DNA of 64,000 nt, from the NCBI GenBank assembly GCA_023101725.1, contig JALJCO010003062.1, positions 496,001 through 560,000 on the forward strand, given 5' to 3'. Source of the DNA: Atherinomorus stipes. Taxonomy: Eukaryota; Chordata; Actinopteri; Atheriniformes; Atherinidae. Both the position numbers and the translations under genes were made by a program. The stretch's first letter is position 1; each line of letters opens with the position of its first letter. Shown here one piece after another: positions 23,670 through 36,189 of this stretch. The notes beneath the pieces are model-generated. The model worked only from the letters and a program-made list of their open reading frames with translations, did not search any database and was not told where the DNA came from.

Positions 23670-24476
23670 GGCTGTAACTACACAGGAAATCAAGTTTCTC
23701 AGTCCAAAGCAGGAAAGCTGGGGTTAGTTATATACTGTACCGCATAGCAATAACAAAAGGTTAAGATAACAAATTAACGTTGTTGTAAGATAAAAATGTT
23801 GTTTTCTCGAATTTATGGTTTAAAAAAACAAACAAACAAAAAACTTGTGTCTAGCAAAGTCAATGCCAGGAAGTGAACAGAGTACTACGCATGTTCCTGA
23901 ACTTATTGTCCTACCTTGTTCACAGGTACGACAATGACCAATAGAACTAGCTCACGCACAAACTGTTATTTACAAGCTCACCTTGATCATCTTGTGATCT
24001 TGAGAAGCAAAGCTCTTGTGATTGGTTACAGTAGGTTTTCTCTGGAAAGCAAGGGGCTAATTATGAGATAACAGTATCAACATAAATAATGGCAGGGACA
24101 GTTGGCCTTGGGTTCTGTATAACAGAAAACTTGGATTTTAAAGGCTCAAGGTAATTTTCTAAATAGGTGGGAAAGAATAGTGATGGATGGCAAGACAGAA
24201 GGTAAACAGATATAAAAATAAATAAATAAATGTGTTAGGAAAAAAACCCACACCAGGATGTGGGGTGAAAAACAATGTGGGCAGAGTGAAACAAAGCAGA
24301 GAAAATTAGAAGCAGATGGAGAGACTACCACAACAGTCTGCTGTGTTACATTAATCAGTTAAAAAAAATTCAACATAGTGTTTTTTTTATTCTTTCAGGA
24401 GTGAAGACTCATTCACTTACTACTAATGTACTAAATATGTAAACAAAGCAAAGCCTAAAATCAGCTCACACACAAT
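23670..24476. other. Non-coding DNA, nothing recognised
   Basis: Includes a CAAA/ACAA simple repeat near 23825-23842 and an AAAT repeat near 24215-24230. No element or gene was recognised. Confidence 0.45.
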
Positions 24477-25172
24477 TTAAAGGGTTTGGAATTTTTGACG
24501 TAAGGCCTTAGTTTTTGAGTTAGCCAGGGTACTACTTATCACTGGAGACAGTTTCAACATATTTCATCCCATTATTCTGGTTGTAGGAGGCCTACTGCTG
24601 CTATGGCTAGCGTACGTCAATAGGAACCACTTAGCCATTAAAAACCAGTCTTATCCACGCCACAGAACACCTGCGGCAAATCAGTTATAACACAAGACTA
24701 TACAGTATATAAATGTCTGCGTTAATAGAATAATGTTAAAAATATCACAAACTTGTATTATGTTGCATTTTGATGGTAAAGTGTCTCAGTAGAGACAGCA
24801 GTAACAAAATTTAATTTCCTGTATTTGGCAGCGGAGTGATAGCTACTATCTGCTGCTACTGTACGTGCACAAAGGATTTGATTACACAAAAATACAGTCA
24901 AAAATATTGCCATGTCTGAAAAGCATGAGGATATGTTAGGTGTTGAAGATGATTTCGAATTTGTTTCATTGAACGAACTTCCACCATGAACCGTTACACA
25001 CTGACAAGGGTAGTAGCGCTACCACCTGGAAGAAAAGTATAATTCCACAGCTGGTGAGGAACTAGTCCCTCAAACTGTAACGCATAGTTTGGGATGCAAG
25101 GCTGGTTTTATTTTTAACACTATTCTATTAACTATATACATTATTCTATTAAATTCCGAACTACCCCTTTAA
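24477..25172. mobile_element. TTAA-flanked element, 696 bp
   Basis: The left end TTAAAGGGTTTGGAATTTTT and, on the other strand, the right end TTAAAGGGGTAGTTCGGAAT form imperfect inverted termini with TTAA at both borders. This matches a common fish element starting TTAAAGGG-(G/A)-TAGTTCGGA. TTAA duplication implies piggyBac- or Kolobok-type mobilisation (inference). It holds a small open frame at 24912-24989. Confidence 0.65.
24912..24989 (+). other. Short acidic open frame (25 codons) inside the TTAA element
   Basis: ATG at 24912 opens a frame beginning MSEKHEDMLGVEDDFEF and ending at TGA 24987-24989. The acidic composition could be the N-terminus of a lost transposase or a chance frame. 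I recognise no family. Confidence 0.2.
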
Positions 25173-27065
25173 GTGGTTATAACTGGATGAAACACAATAT
25201 GACTTTATTTCATCTTCAACACAATGAAAACAGGACTGCAATTTAGTTTGATGTTAGTTTTTGATGCACAAACGAGATTTTGCAGACTTTTTTCTTGTAA
25301 GTGTGAATGTGTGAAGTGTTCAGGAGTAGTAAGGGTTTCACTTGCAGTAGATAACAGTCAGAGCTGCTTAGTCTGTAGGGGAACAAGCCAAGCTGGCAGC
25401 TACCTAAAAACTTGAATAGCTTTTTGCCCTTTGAATCTGAAATTTCCCAAATGTAATTGCTGTTTTTGCTGTCAGAGCTCTGATTGCCATCTCCCACAGT
25501 TTCAAATGCTCCATTGTAAGACATTTATCAAGTTTTCTACTTGGATTTTTTCATGTTGGACGTTTTATGTTAGGTAGAATATGATGCTATCATTTGGTAC
25601 CTGTATAATTTGCCATGGTTACAGATGCCTTTCTGTCACATAGTCTAGTTGTTGGACAAGACTGTGTTTGCAGCTGACTTCTCTTCAGTCTTATTTCAAA
25701 TCTGCTTATGCAAATGTAACCATCTTTGGCTTTGTGCAAGAAGTGGATGTAGTTATGGTATTTGCGAATTTGGAAGAAATAATTTTATAAGGAAACGTAA
25801 AAAAGAATGTAAAGGGTCTCAGTTTAATCTGGTCACCATCTAGAACTAAATTGCTCAGCTGAAGTCACACTCAAGATGGATCAAAAGGGCTGCTGGCATT
25901 AAATATTCAGTCAGATCCTGAGCAGAAATAGTTGTGAATCTATAATGCACTTGCACGAGGACGGAGCTAAAAAAAAATTTTTTAAAAAAGCATTATTAGA
26001 ATCTTAAAGCTGAAATTAGCCAGCTCATACAGAAGCTCCTTTTAACATTTAAGGCAGGCCAACAACTTGTAAGGAGGAGAAATTAACTGAAGTCATGTAT
26101 CCTTCATTTTTCCTTGCAGCCTGTGTTGAGGGAATAATTTGTTGCCACGAAGTTACATGAATAAATAATGTCATCGAGTGCTGAGGTTGGTGGCTGGCAG
26201 ATCTGAGAGGGAGGCACGACGTTAGCAGTTCATCATTAATTCATCCACCAATGTCTGCAACATTTATCTTCTGACTTTGTGACGGCTGAAATCATAAATG
26301 TATTATTTGTACAGTGGGCATAAATATTTTACTCCAGAGAAACAAAATAAAGTTTTTTTTTTTCCCAGTATGTTTGCAATGCATATGTTTTTGAGACTTT
26401 ATTTATGTGCACCTGAGTGGAATAGCTGTGAATGAAAATTATTATTTTCTTAGCCCGCCCCCCCCCCCGGACCAAGAATTACCAAAATCAAATTTCTTTC
26501 ACTGTTGTCTTTGATTACTGAATTAATGATGTTTAATAAGTTATAAAGCAACTTGTGTCAGACAAAAACAAGAGGTTGTTTTATGAAGTTTTACATTATT
26601 ATAGTGGAAAAAAAGCTTTTGTTATTGTTTATTAATTACATATCTAAAGAAATCTGGCTTATATTTAAGTGAAGTTTAAATATGATTCATGAAGATTAAT
26701 ATTCTGAGAATTAAAATTAAATGTAAATGTTTAAACATTCATTCTTGTGAATTTGGCATGGGCATGTGATTTTATTAGGAAAAAATCAGAGAAGTATGGG
26801 ACGTAAGTAAAGTCTGACCACGTAACAGCACCATATCAAAGATGCGCAGGTCAAAGTTTATCCTTTGAAAACTTGACAATCCAGACAAAGTTTAACTGCA
26901 GTAAATCTGTAAATAAAGTTTGCAAAAACCTTTAACATAAATCACCACTAAAGCTTTTCAATTAGTGACTGAATGTCTGCTGCAAATCACACAGTGGAAG
27001 ACAGAAAATTCATGGGCTGCAGATAATTTGAAGATCATGAATTTCTACAACTGAGCAGCTTCTCA
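25173..27065. other. 1.9 kb non-coding DNA, nothing recognised
   Basis: AT-rich sequence with short T and C homopolymers (near 26353 and 26458-26470). No element termini or gene remnants were recognised. Confidence 0.45.
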
Positions 27066-27069
27066 ATCC

Positions 27070-27330
27070 ACCCTAATGTGGCTAAAGAAGATGCCCTGGA
27101 ACATGGCATTGCATGCTCGAGACCTGCAACTCAGCTCAGGTCAGCCGACAGCTTTGTACAGCACTGCTCGCACTGACCTAAGGAGAGGCATCAGGGCTGC
27201 CAAAGCAGACTGCAAGAAGAGAATAGAGGACCATCTCAACAGCAACAACCCTAGACAGGTGTGGCAGGGTATAGAGCACCAACTACTGTAATGTGGCATC
27301 TAGAGACTCAAATGCCGCACTCCCTCCAGC
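27070..27330 (+). pseudogene. LINE fragment (linker between endonuclease and RT)
   Basis: The translation includes TARTDLRRGIRAAKADCKKR and HLNSNNPRQVWQGI, a block lying between the endonuclease and reverse transcriptase of fish LINEs. About 72 codons are open, then a stop follows near 27291, with a little more similarity after it. Neither enzymatic domain is present. The clade is uncertain, probably L2/jockey type. Confidence 0.6.
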
Positions 27331-29390
27331 CTACACCAGTTTGTATTCTGGACAAACAATTCTACTGGGGACATTTCCTCTGGACTTACTCCTCTGAGAC
27401 CAGTTGAGGCCAGGGTTTGACCTGGGTCTTTCTGCAGAAAGAGCTGGGGGAGGTTGCTGAGCATCTTCCCCCGTTGCTACCGTGACTCTAAATGACAATA
27501 ACCAGTGTGGATAGTCAATAAACTGTTTCATTTAAGCCATATGGAAAGCTGTTGAAAACCATGTATTGTATGGCACCTTCATGACCTCAGAGTAACAATA
27601 GGTCTTTAATTTATGAAAAATGCAGCGCAGTTGGATAAACCTGTTTGGACAGAGGACTGCGTGAGTTGAAACTCATCACCAAATAGAAAAGTGTTTTCTG
27701 GCATTCCCTTGAGTACTTTCTTCCTTGACAGATGAAGACAGAGTGCTGTGGAAGAGGCGGTGAGGATGCTGTGGGTGGGGGGATGGGGTTCCGCTGTTAG
27801 GCATCCATCTTGGGCCATTTGTCCAGCTGTCAGTATCGAGTCCCCACGGGTTGAAAGCTAGCTGGAGGCAACTGTGTGTGCGAGTTTGAGCTACATCCAT
27901 CAGATGACTTTGATTTTTCTTCCATCTGTCCCTGAAACTGCTAACGGGGACAGCAGAGACTCACCTGTAATTTGTCTTCTTTAACTTAGTGTCCAGATGA
28001 GGCTTTCTCCAGGGCTTTACCTTCATTTTGATTGTTACACATACCAAGAACTAAAACTAGCTGTTACTGAAATAGAGGTGATGTGGCTTACTGCATCAAC
28101 ACTATTTATTGATTTGCACATCCCTTTCATACACAAGGAGACTTTAAAAATGCTTAAATTGGACACCGTCTCATTTGTGAATAAAGCCTTCAGAGTCCGT
28201 ATTCAATGCACAACTGCTAGTTCTTTGGAGATTATTTTCCATCGTGGTCATGATAGAAATTTAAGAGAAGACAAATATGTTGAACAAGGGATCAGAGAAA
28301 GAGACGGGCATTTGTGTCCAGACTGTGAAAAATGAAGAAAAAGAAGAGAAAAAAATGGCTAAGAAACAAGATCTGATTTGGAGAACAGGCGTAATAGTTT
28401 TATCAGAACTTCGCTGAACTAACTTTGGTACACAAAAATAGTTTTGCTCCATGATGTCATTTTTACACCTTCAGATCATTTTGAATAAAACCTGACCACT
28501 GATTCTTTGTTCACGTGATTGAAAAGATCATTTCATTCTTCTATTATTATAAAGTCTGGTTCAAACTTTTTGGAAAAGCTAAAAAAAAAAGAAAAGTGTA
28601 ATAAAAAGACTTGTCATGTAAATCAAATGCCTAATAAAGCTGAACTTGATTACACTACCTCTTGGTAAGATGATTTGATATATGTAAATATGACTTGTTT
28701 ATTTGAGATATATAATCTTATTAAGTGGGTGTAGGATGGTAGTTGTTGTTTTTTAGTGGTGGGTTGTGAAAACAAATGCTTGCTTCATATTTAAAACATG
28801 TACAGTCAAATTGTCAGTTACTAAGTAATGTAAAGGATTGGTGGTGAGAAAAGTAAATGTGTCAGTTTATTTAAAAGAGTACAGCACAAGTTCCAGCTTT
28901 TTTCCAGAAGTTCGCCCCCTCTGGCGACAAGTGGAAGTGACGATCATGTCCTGCACACGCATGAGCCGCTTGGACTGCATTGGTCTTTAGTTTAACCCAC
29001 GCTGCAGAGCCCAGAGTTAAAGTCATGATGTCTCCTGAAGTAATAAAGTTATAAATCTGCAAGTTGTTTATGGTTTGATCGTTGAGTAAACTATCGGACT
29101 GTAAGCTAACGGTAACAACAGGCTAACACTGGCTTGTTGATCAAATTCAGAGGCTGAGACCACGAATACCTTATAAAATTACCACATCAGCTATGTTTCT
29201 CCTCCCCAGGAACAGTCATATGCCTGTCATATTGCCACATTTACATGCTAAAAACTTATCAAACTTAGCTTAGCCAAAAACTTTGCAAAACTTACCATAT
29301 TATGCATCCTTATTTCCATCATACATCACATTTACCTTGTTAGTGAGAAGAAAGCCAACTGTGAGTCCTGTTTTATTCCCAGAGTGGATC
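27331..29390. other. 2 kb non-coding DNA, nothing recognised
   Basis: No termini or coding remnants were recognised. The segment 28860-29060 is less AT-rich and may be an old repeat, but no match could be made. Confidence 0.4.
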
Positions 29391-29394
29391 AGAG

Positions 29395-30147
29395 TTGATA
29401 ATCCCAATAGGGGATTATCAAGCTTTCCGGAACTTTCCGGAATCTAGGCATTTCCTCTTCCGGGCCATTTCAACAATAGCTGTCCCTGCTCTATACACTT
29501 TGTAAATCGGATAAACGCCAACCATACTTAAGTTTTCATTGATTCCCAACTGAAGTGATGCTAAGGAAGAAGTAGATCAAAGCGATCGATTCGCCGCAGT
29601 GAAGGGCTGAACTTTATAATAAAACAACACAGCACTTTGTTTGTAGCCGGCAGACTACACAGTTGGTGTTAGCAGGTTAGCATTAGCCAGCTCGATGATG
29701 TGCCTAACTTTGTGTGACAAAAAACACACAAGCATCTGAAAGCCTCTCCTTTCTTGGCAGTCCCCAGTTGTTCCACTGGAAACAGACACGATTTTCAGAT
29801 GCTTGTGTGTTTTAAGACGCACAAAGTTAGGCACGTCAGCTAACCCTAGCCTGCTAATGCTAGCCTGCTAACGCCAGCTGTGTAGTCTGCATCATTGAAG
29901 TGCCGGCTACAAACAAACGTGCTACGTTGTTTTATTATAAAGTTCGGCCCTTCACTCCGGCAAATCGCTTTGATCCACTTCTTCCTTAGTATCCCTTCAG
30001 TCGGGAATCCATGAAAATTTAAGTAGGGTTGGCGTTTATTCAATTTATGAAGTGGAACAGAGCAGGGACATTGAACTGGACCGGAAGAGAACCGGCTAGG
30101 TGTTTCAAGTTCCGGAAGCCAGAACACGGAAGCGTGATAATCCCCTA
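29395..30147. mobile_element. Foldback element with THAP-encoding arms
   Basis: Bases from about 29408 (TAGGGGATTATCAAGCTT) to 30147 (GATAATCCCCTA) form two arms of roughly 340-370 bp that are reverse complements, meeting at a short centre near 29745-29790 (CAGATGCTTGTGTGTTTT on both sides). Outermost bases are TA then GGGG, fitting a TA target. Each arm carries terminal sequence plus the start of a THAP-domain gene. TA targets and THAP proteins both occur in ISL2EU/Harbinger-related transposons, which is my best guess. A small perfect palindrome (TTGATAATCCC with 29411-29421) marks the left edge. Confidence 0.75.
29846..30127 (-). pseudogene. THAP-domain transposase N-terminus, truncated
   Basis: The minus-strand frame of 93 codons contains a THAP zinc-finger module: Cys22 in CSVPL, the conserved FP near residues 41-42, Trp51 in KKWIKAI, and the Cys73-x2-His76 pair in VCSRHF. 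The usual second Cys of the C2CH site (about residue 27) is His, and the closing AVPTIF-like motif is missing because the sequence runs into the centre of the foldback. THAP domains bind DNA in P-element and Harbinger-related transposases and in host regulators. Only this N-terminal piece remains, and the left arm carries a more decayed copy on the plus strand. Confidence 0.7.
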
Positions 30148-30149
30148 TT

Positions 30150-31007
30150 AATAAAAAGAAAGAAAAAAGCTGCCCGGTTGTTTACTCCCATCTTGCTCCG
30201 GTGCCGGTGCCAAAAAACGCCCCCCTGCCGTGGGGACCAGTCAGACTCTAGTTTGGTTCTTTTCGTCTCACAAGACAAAACTTTTCTTCTTTGTCTTACT
30301 AGAGGCTGAGTTGGGATCATAGCGACTGCTCGTAATTGAAGAAATTTAGGTGGCGGATTTGAGAGGAAAGTTTGTGGAAAAAGTGATCGTGACAGACAGT
30401 GCCACGATCGATTAAAGACACGATCCATAGATTGAAATACAGCGTCGAAGTGCGGCGGCTGAAAGTCAAAGTAGGTCAAGCAGCAACGACGGGTGTTTCC
30501 CGCGGGGAGGGGGGGGCGCGCTTGCGCACCTAAGCAGAACTGGCTAACTAAAAGGAGGGAGTGACAGAAAAAAAGAGACGTTTCTGTCGAATGTTATGTT
30601 GTGAAACAGTGTTGTATTTGTTGTTTCATAGAAGTAAACAGCTGATTCCGATTCAGATGATGAGGGTGTCACTAAAGTAAAAAAATATTGGCAACAAAGA
30701 CACTTTTCCATTTGAGGCGCACTGCAGCATTTAAAGCGCGTTTTCTCATCTTTTTGGTCAAAAGGAGGCATTTTTGATGCAACAAACCCATGTTCCACTG
30801 CAGATTACTAAATAATGGAAAAAGCTAGAAACAAATGTTTTTTTTCTGATAAAATAAGAGAGTCTAAGCTTTCCTTTGGTGCATTTAGTGTTTGAATAGG
30901 CTTAGTACACAATATTCTGTGACTGTCCAAAAATCAGTGAAAATGCCTAAAAATCCTGGCAATATGGAGCACTCTGCTCGGACAAGGTCTGGCAGTCAAT
31001 GAGTTAA
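30150..31007. mobile_element. Candidate TTAA-ended (piggyBac-like) fragment
   Basis: On the minus strand, TTAA at 31004-31007 is followed by CTCATTGACTGCCAGACC, resembling termini of fish piggyBac-type MITEs. No partner terminus was found to the left, so the left boundary is open. The region 30150-30540 is GC-richer and unassigned. Confidence 0.3.
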
Positions 31008-31267
31008 CATTTAAACTTGTGCAATGCCCCTTTAAGATGTTCTTGACAAAATGTTGCATCAATAACGGCTTCCACACGATGTGTATGAATGACACTAAGT
31101 ACAGCCAATTGGAGGAAAAGCAAATTTTTGAAAAGTCACAGAAGAACTGGAGCAGGGATACTTTCATGCAAAACCAAAACCCAATGAGGCATAATATGTC
31201 TAGCTAATTAAAATCGAAGCTTGTGTAATATACATTATTATGGTGGGGAGTGGTTACATCTGGTGAC

Positions 31268-32161
31268 TAGGGCTAGGTATCGATTCAGATTTCAAGAATC
31301 GATTAGATTCCGATTCTTATGGTTTTGAATCGATTATTTTTGATCTGTCCGATCCAATCCGATTTCGATTCAATCTCGATCCGCGCGATCTCAATTTGGT
31401 TTGCTGGTATTGAAAATTTTTTTAGCCTTTACCCGAATTCCATAACTCTGTAGTTATGCAACATATTAATGCAAGTATTATATTAATATTCTAGAACGAA
31501 TGAATGAAGTAATGTAGTTAATGGTGGCTGTAAGGACCAAACCAAACCAAACCCTCTCCCCAGATACAGTCATCCACAAAATTATTCACACCCTACAATT
31601 TAAAAAAGACTACATTCACAACAGTAATTCAAATAACAGGAAACAAATAATAAAAATTCACAAAATTATGATTCAGTGAAGCAAAATACACAGTAAGTCA
31701 GCATTTAAAGTTTAAAACGACTAGCGACTAACCCGCTAGCTCGATGCTAACTATTAATGGAAATGCCATTGACATGCTAACAGAATTAGCATCTACGTCG
31801 TGACTTCAAAGATAACATACAAAATAGAAAGAATCAATTTCACCTCGATCATGAACATTAACTGCCTTTATTAAAGTGCTTGCAGGCAGATGGTTCCTCT
31901 GTTTAAACTGAATTTTTAGAAACTACCTGTACCAGCCCCACTTAGTCTTCTTCTGGCACTGCACTACCTTTAGTAGTCCTATACTCTGTCCAGCTCACTA
32001 TCTCCCCCTAGCGGAGCGGCCTGAGCCGCTGGCAGTACATTAAATGGTCATTTTAAAAAAAGATAAGAAAAATCGATCTTTGAACATATGAATCAATCTT
32101 TGGAAATTAATATGAGAATCGATTCAGAATTGGAAAATCAATTTTTTTTAACACAGCCCTA
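31268..32161. mobile_element. hAT-type MITE, 894 bp, perfect 8-bp target duplication
   Basis: CTGGTGAC occurs on both sides (31260-31267 and 32162-32169). The ends TAGGGCTAGGTATCGATT and, on the other strand, TAGGGCTGTGTTAAAAAA are short hAT-like inverted termini. ATCGATT words recur near both ends as subterminal repeats. A truncated MITE (31567-31695) lies inside. No transposase. Confidence 0.85.
31567..31695. mobile_element. Tc1/mariner-type MITE, copy 3 (truncated, nested)
   Basis: It starts after TA with CAGTCATCCACAAAATTATT, the terminus of copies 1 and 2. The segment ATTCAAATAACAGGAAAC is the reverse complement of the right part of copies 1 and 2, so this is an inverted, end-only copy. 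It lies within the hAT element at 31268-32161. Confidence 0.65.
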
Positions 32162-32169
32162 CTGGTGAC

Positions 32170-32635
32170 ACTATAGAGCAACTTACTCAGCAAAGAAAAG
32201 GACGTACTGTACTCTGCAGTAAAAAAGAGCTTTAGATAGCGCACGTTGGAAAACCAGGGTTAATATTGGTTTGGCTTTCACACGCTTTCAAAGTTTGAGA
32301 GGCTTGGAGCGAAGAGGCTGAATGCGGCCATCAGCCCGAAGGGAGGAGCTCTCAGTTTGAATAATGTTTACAAACAGAATTGGGGAGGAACTCCAGACTC
32401 TATTTTTAACAAGAAATTGCAAACTTTTTTCTCATAAACTTTGTTAACTGAAAGCATACATCCATATTTTGCTGTCGCTGCCTCATTTTTCTGACTAAAC
32501 CGTAACCAGGATGAACAAATGTGCTGGCTGCACGGGCGCACTGATCATTTATGTTGAAAATACATAGCAAATGTATAAGATATTGTACATAACTTCTCGT
32601 ACGATATTCTACGAACAGGTAATGGGTATACGTTG
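32170..32635. other. Non-coding DNA, nothing recognised
   Basis: No termini or coding remnants were recognised. Confidence 0.45.
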
Positions 32636-32639
32636 TTAC

Positions 32640-33010
32640 TGGGATTGGGACTAGATTTAAAAATCTAATTGATTAGAGGCTTTGTAATTAATTAATTTTG
32701 ATTAATCATATTACTAGAATTGCCCTAAGAGTAACATTTTCTTTATAGAAATTTATTATAGTGGACAAATAAATCAAATAATAGACACAGACTGTAATAT
32801 TGTAAACTACAGCTCTATTATTGTCTGGCCAAATGCATTTAATTGTATTTAAACTAAAAAAAAAAATAAATACAAAAAATACAAAAAGAAATACAAATTG
32901 TCCCTGGTCAAAATTAAACAGACCTAAAGTTAAATTAAAGTGAATCATTTTAAGTACTTTAACTAACTTAAACTGGCTTTTTTCCAATTAATAGCCTACA
33001 GCATGGTACA
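32640..33010. mobile_element. hAT-like MITE family fragment (copy 1 of 2)
   Basis: The sequence from GGGACTAGATTT through TTAATTAATTTTGATTAATC and AACTACAGCTCTATTATTG to AATTGTATTTAAAC is shared with 40305-40600 in the same orientation. Such GATTAAT-rich ends are typical of fish hAT MITEs. No right terminus was identified. Confidence 0.5.
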
Positions 33011-35225
33011 GTATTTTAACCTTTTAAAATAAAGTGAAGACTGTCCACACTTTTCTTTCAGAGGCATTCAACAGTTAAAAAAAACTTAAGAGACTACACA
33101 GCTTGGCCAGACAGATTTGTCTGAAGGTTCACTTATGCATTGTAACAATTTTAATCAACAACATCAAACAGAATTTATATGTCTGATTTAAAATCAGAAA
33201 TATCTGTCTTTCATGCTTACCTATTGTGGGGAAGCATGTGATCTGTGACACAGCTTTGTCATCCACAGTAGTGGATAATATCTGTTACCCTAGCAACACA
33301 GGGTGCTAATTACATCACATGAATTCAATGGGTGAGAATTGATTGTATTTTCTGTAGGGGCAAACTGGCACTTGCAGATAAAAATGGACTTTTTAATGGA
33401 AATTTTTTATTCATTTATTTCCTCTTTGTTTTCACAGCCCAGCTGTCAAACTTCCCGCCATAGAGTTATATTTTTTATCTGATGGAAAAATAGAACAACG
33501 TGAGATCCTGCGCCGTCACAATGACCACTTGCAGAACTAGGAAGGAAAAATCATATTAACATTTCAATGTAAAACCTTAATAAAAATTCACAGTTTCAGA
33601 TAAAGTCAATGATCAGCAAGAGTTTATGATTTTAATGGAAAAAGTTAGGCATGCAAATATCAAAATGGTCAAAATGACCAACCTGATTGTTCTACGGTTA
33701 AAAATGCTTCCACGTTTGTTGACTTCCTGGCTCGTAGATGGTGGTTTTGCCTTTATCTTGTCATTTTACAACCTTAGTTGAAGCCAGTTTGCTTGGAGCT
33801 AATGCAGTTTGGGTGTTTTACACTGTGGTTGGAGAGTTAGGATATTTTATTTGTTTGTTTTTTAGCTGCCAGTGTTCCTTAAAAACAGTTCCTACACAGC
33901 ACCTGACCATGTAAAGAGACAACAGCAGCATTGCTCATGGGTCCACACAAGGTTGTAAAGCCAGTAATGGATCTGTCATCTGGATGGAAATCACACGTGA
34001 AGCTTGTCCTCTCCTGTTCTTATGTTTTTTCTCAAACAATCCTGCCCACCTACCATAAACATGTTGCTCTGACAGACTCATGCTCGCCTCGCCGAACCGT
34101 TCCCAACCTCCTCTCCAGCTGTGAAACTCGGAAACAACTTCCAATTAACTGGATAGGATCAGCGAGCTGTCCTGCCTGGCCCTGATAACATTATCCCAAG
34201 TCACGCGCTGCTGCCTGCACCCGGATTATGAAATTAAAAAAGAAGACGAAGAAAGGGTAGTGGAGGAAAAATGGCTGGGTGGTGGAGGAGGCTGTGATGA
34301 GGCAAGGTGGATGGGGAAGGGGGGGGTCAGCCTTGGGTGCTGTCATCAGTGACAGCATGGTATATTTGGCCCTCTTTGAAAAGGAAGGTTATGTAAGGTT
34401 CTGAAGGCCCTCCACTCTCACCAGAATGGAGAAGTTCAGTATGCTGAAGAGCTGCTTCAGCTTCTGGTCTAACGCTAACCGCCCACCGATAAGCTGTTAC
34501 ATAACGAGCCACTGTTGTGGTCTCTGGTGTCTGAGGAGGATGTAACTGGAGGCAGGTAGCAACGCTTCTTTGTATTACATGATAACACGGGGATGAATTA
34601 TTCCTGCCATTTTCGTACAGGCTTTCCAAGATTGTGTTGTGAGAATCTAGTCAGCATTGTTTCTGTCATTCTGATCTAAATAAATGTTTTCTGTGGAAGT
34701 TGAAATGTCCCTGGTTGCAGTCCAAGAATTGTAAACTCAAATTAAAGCTGGTTTATACTAAACTAAAGTAAGGTCAGGTAATCTCAACAGCTCTTTCGGA
34801 TATGGGTTTTGGTTCATTCCTTCTTGAGAAACTGACCACACTGTCCAGCTAAGTGCAGACCATCTGGAGGTTGTTTTGGTGTTTAAAGTTCTTCCATCTG
34901 CAAAATTCCTGATAGGACTTGCTGCACTGCTTCAGATTTGGTGCCGAGTACTCTTGTCATGAAGTGACATAGTCAGCTTACCAACTATTTGACAGATGGA
35001 GACTGATACAGACTGACAAGGAACTTTCATTTACTTCTTAAAGGCTTCACATTTATTTAAACTGAACAAGTTCCTCCAGCTAAACAGAAATGACCACATA
35101 TCCCTATTCTATATTTATGTTATAGACATAGTTAGTCCATGTTTTTTTTTTTTCCTTCAAATGAACTGAAGATGATTAAATGAGCAACACTGCAAGACTG
35201 AGTTAAGGCTTGAAATGCGTTCAGT
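33011..35225. other. 2.2 kb non-coding DNA, one candidate regulatory patch
   Basis: No element or gene was recognised. Bases 34040-34240 have mixed composition with GATA words (CTGATAACATTATCCC) and an ATTA-rich end, and might be a conserved element. That is a weak inference from composition only. Confidence 0.3.
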
Positions 35226-35231
35226 GAAGGT

Positions 35232-35345
35232 GCAGTGGTGTGCACAAGCGGAAACCTTCGGCGAAAAAAATGAAGCTACTTCCTGTTTGTAGTTCACCCC
35301 TCATCCACTAGAGGCTGGCTCCAGGTGTTTAAACATCTCGTAGAT
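35232..35345. mobile_element. Fragment of a common fish MITE-like repeat
   Basis: GTGCACAAGCGGAAACCTTC and CCACTAGAGGCTGGCTCC occur in this order in a repeat common in fish genomes. Ends are not defined. Confidence 0.35.
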
Positions 35346-35384
35346 ACCCACCATCTACCTCCCAATAAAGCAAATCAGAAAACT

Positions 35385-36186
35385 TTAAAGGGTGATGACA
35401 TAACAGTTAAAAACTAGTTTATGTTGTTGGCATTACTTTATATGTAAATACTCCAAAGAAAAAAACGGCATTTTTTACAGCGGAGTATTGTTTTGAAACG
35501 CCAGACCTTACTTCCTCAGTAATACAGTTGGGTCCGGTGATGATATGGAGCTTTACCCGGAGACCACGTTGACTTCATTTTGATTGGCTCACCTTTTTTG
35601 GCTATGACCTTATTTGGAGAATCTAGGTCAAGCTGCGGTCGGAGTTTGCTAAAGGCTAACTGCTAGCAACATGGGCAGTTCAGATAGTGAGCTATGTTTA
35701 TCAGACAAGACAGCATTTAGAAAATAAATAAACTTACAGGTAATGACAAGGTTGTGGTCGCCTCCCTCAGTGTTACTGCAGAAGTTTGCTTTTAAATCCA
35801 TTTGTTTGAAAATCCAGACCTGACTGCACAGAAGTTACTACTAGCTCCATACACGAAGCTGAATCAGACAGGGAGGGCAGGGGGGAGCGGACGGTGCATA
35901 AACCGTTAGGAGAGAGAGAGGGGGGGGGGGGGGGGGGGGGGCGCTGCTTACTTGGACAGTGTGCTCTTATTGGAGCAATTAAATTACGGAGAATGATAGA
36001 ACTACGTAGAATGATAGCCTGCTGTCTGATTCAACTGTTTCTGAGCAGAGAGACAAAGCTGACAGACCATAAACAGGAACTTTGAATCTCACTCTGGACA
36101 TTCACATGGCCTCATCAGTGCACAATAGATCATATTATACACCAAAAACCCCAGAAAAGTGAAATTTGATGTCATGGCACCTTTAA
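35385..36186. mobile_element. TTAA-flanked MITE family, copy B (complete, 802 bp)
   Basis: TTAA borders both ends, with the left end TTAAAGGGTGATGACATAAC and the right end, on the other strand, TTAAAGGTGCCATGACATCA. It is the most complete member of the family with copies A and C. A 22-bp G homopolymer lies inside at 35920-35941. No transposase. Confidence 0.8.
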
Positions 36187-36189
36187 ACC

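Noticed and set aside
29900..30127. Host THAP gene exon
   Set aside because: The sequence lies within an inverted-repeat element, lacks part of the zinc site and has a mirror copy in the other arm.
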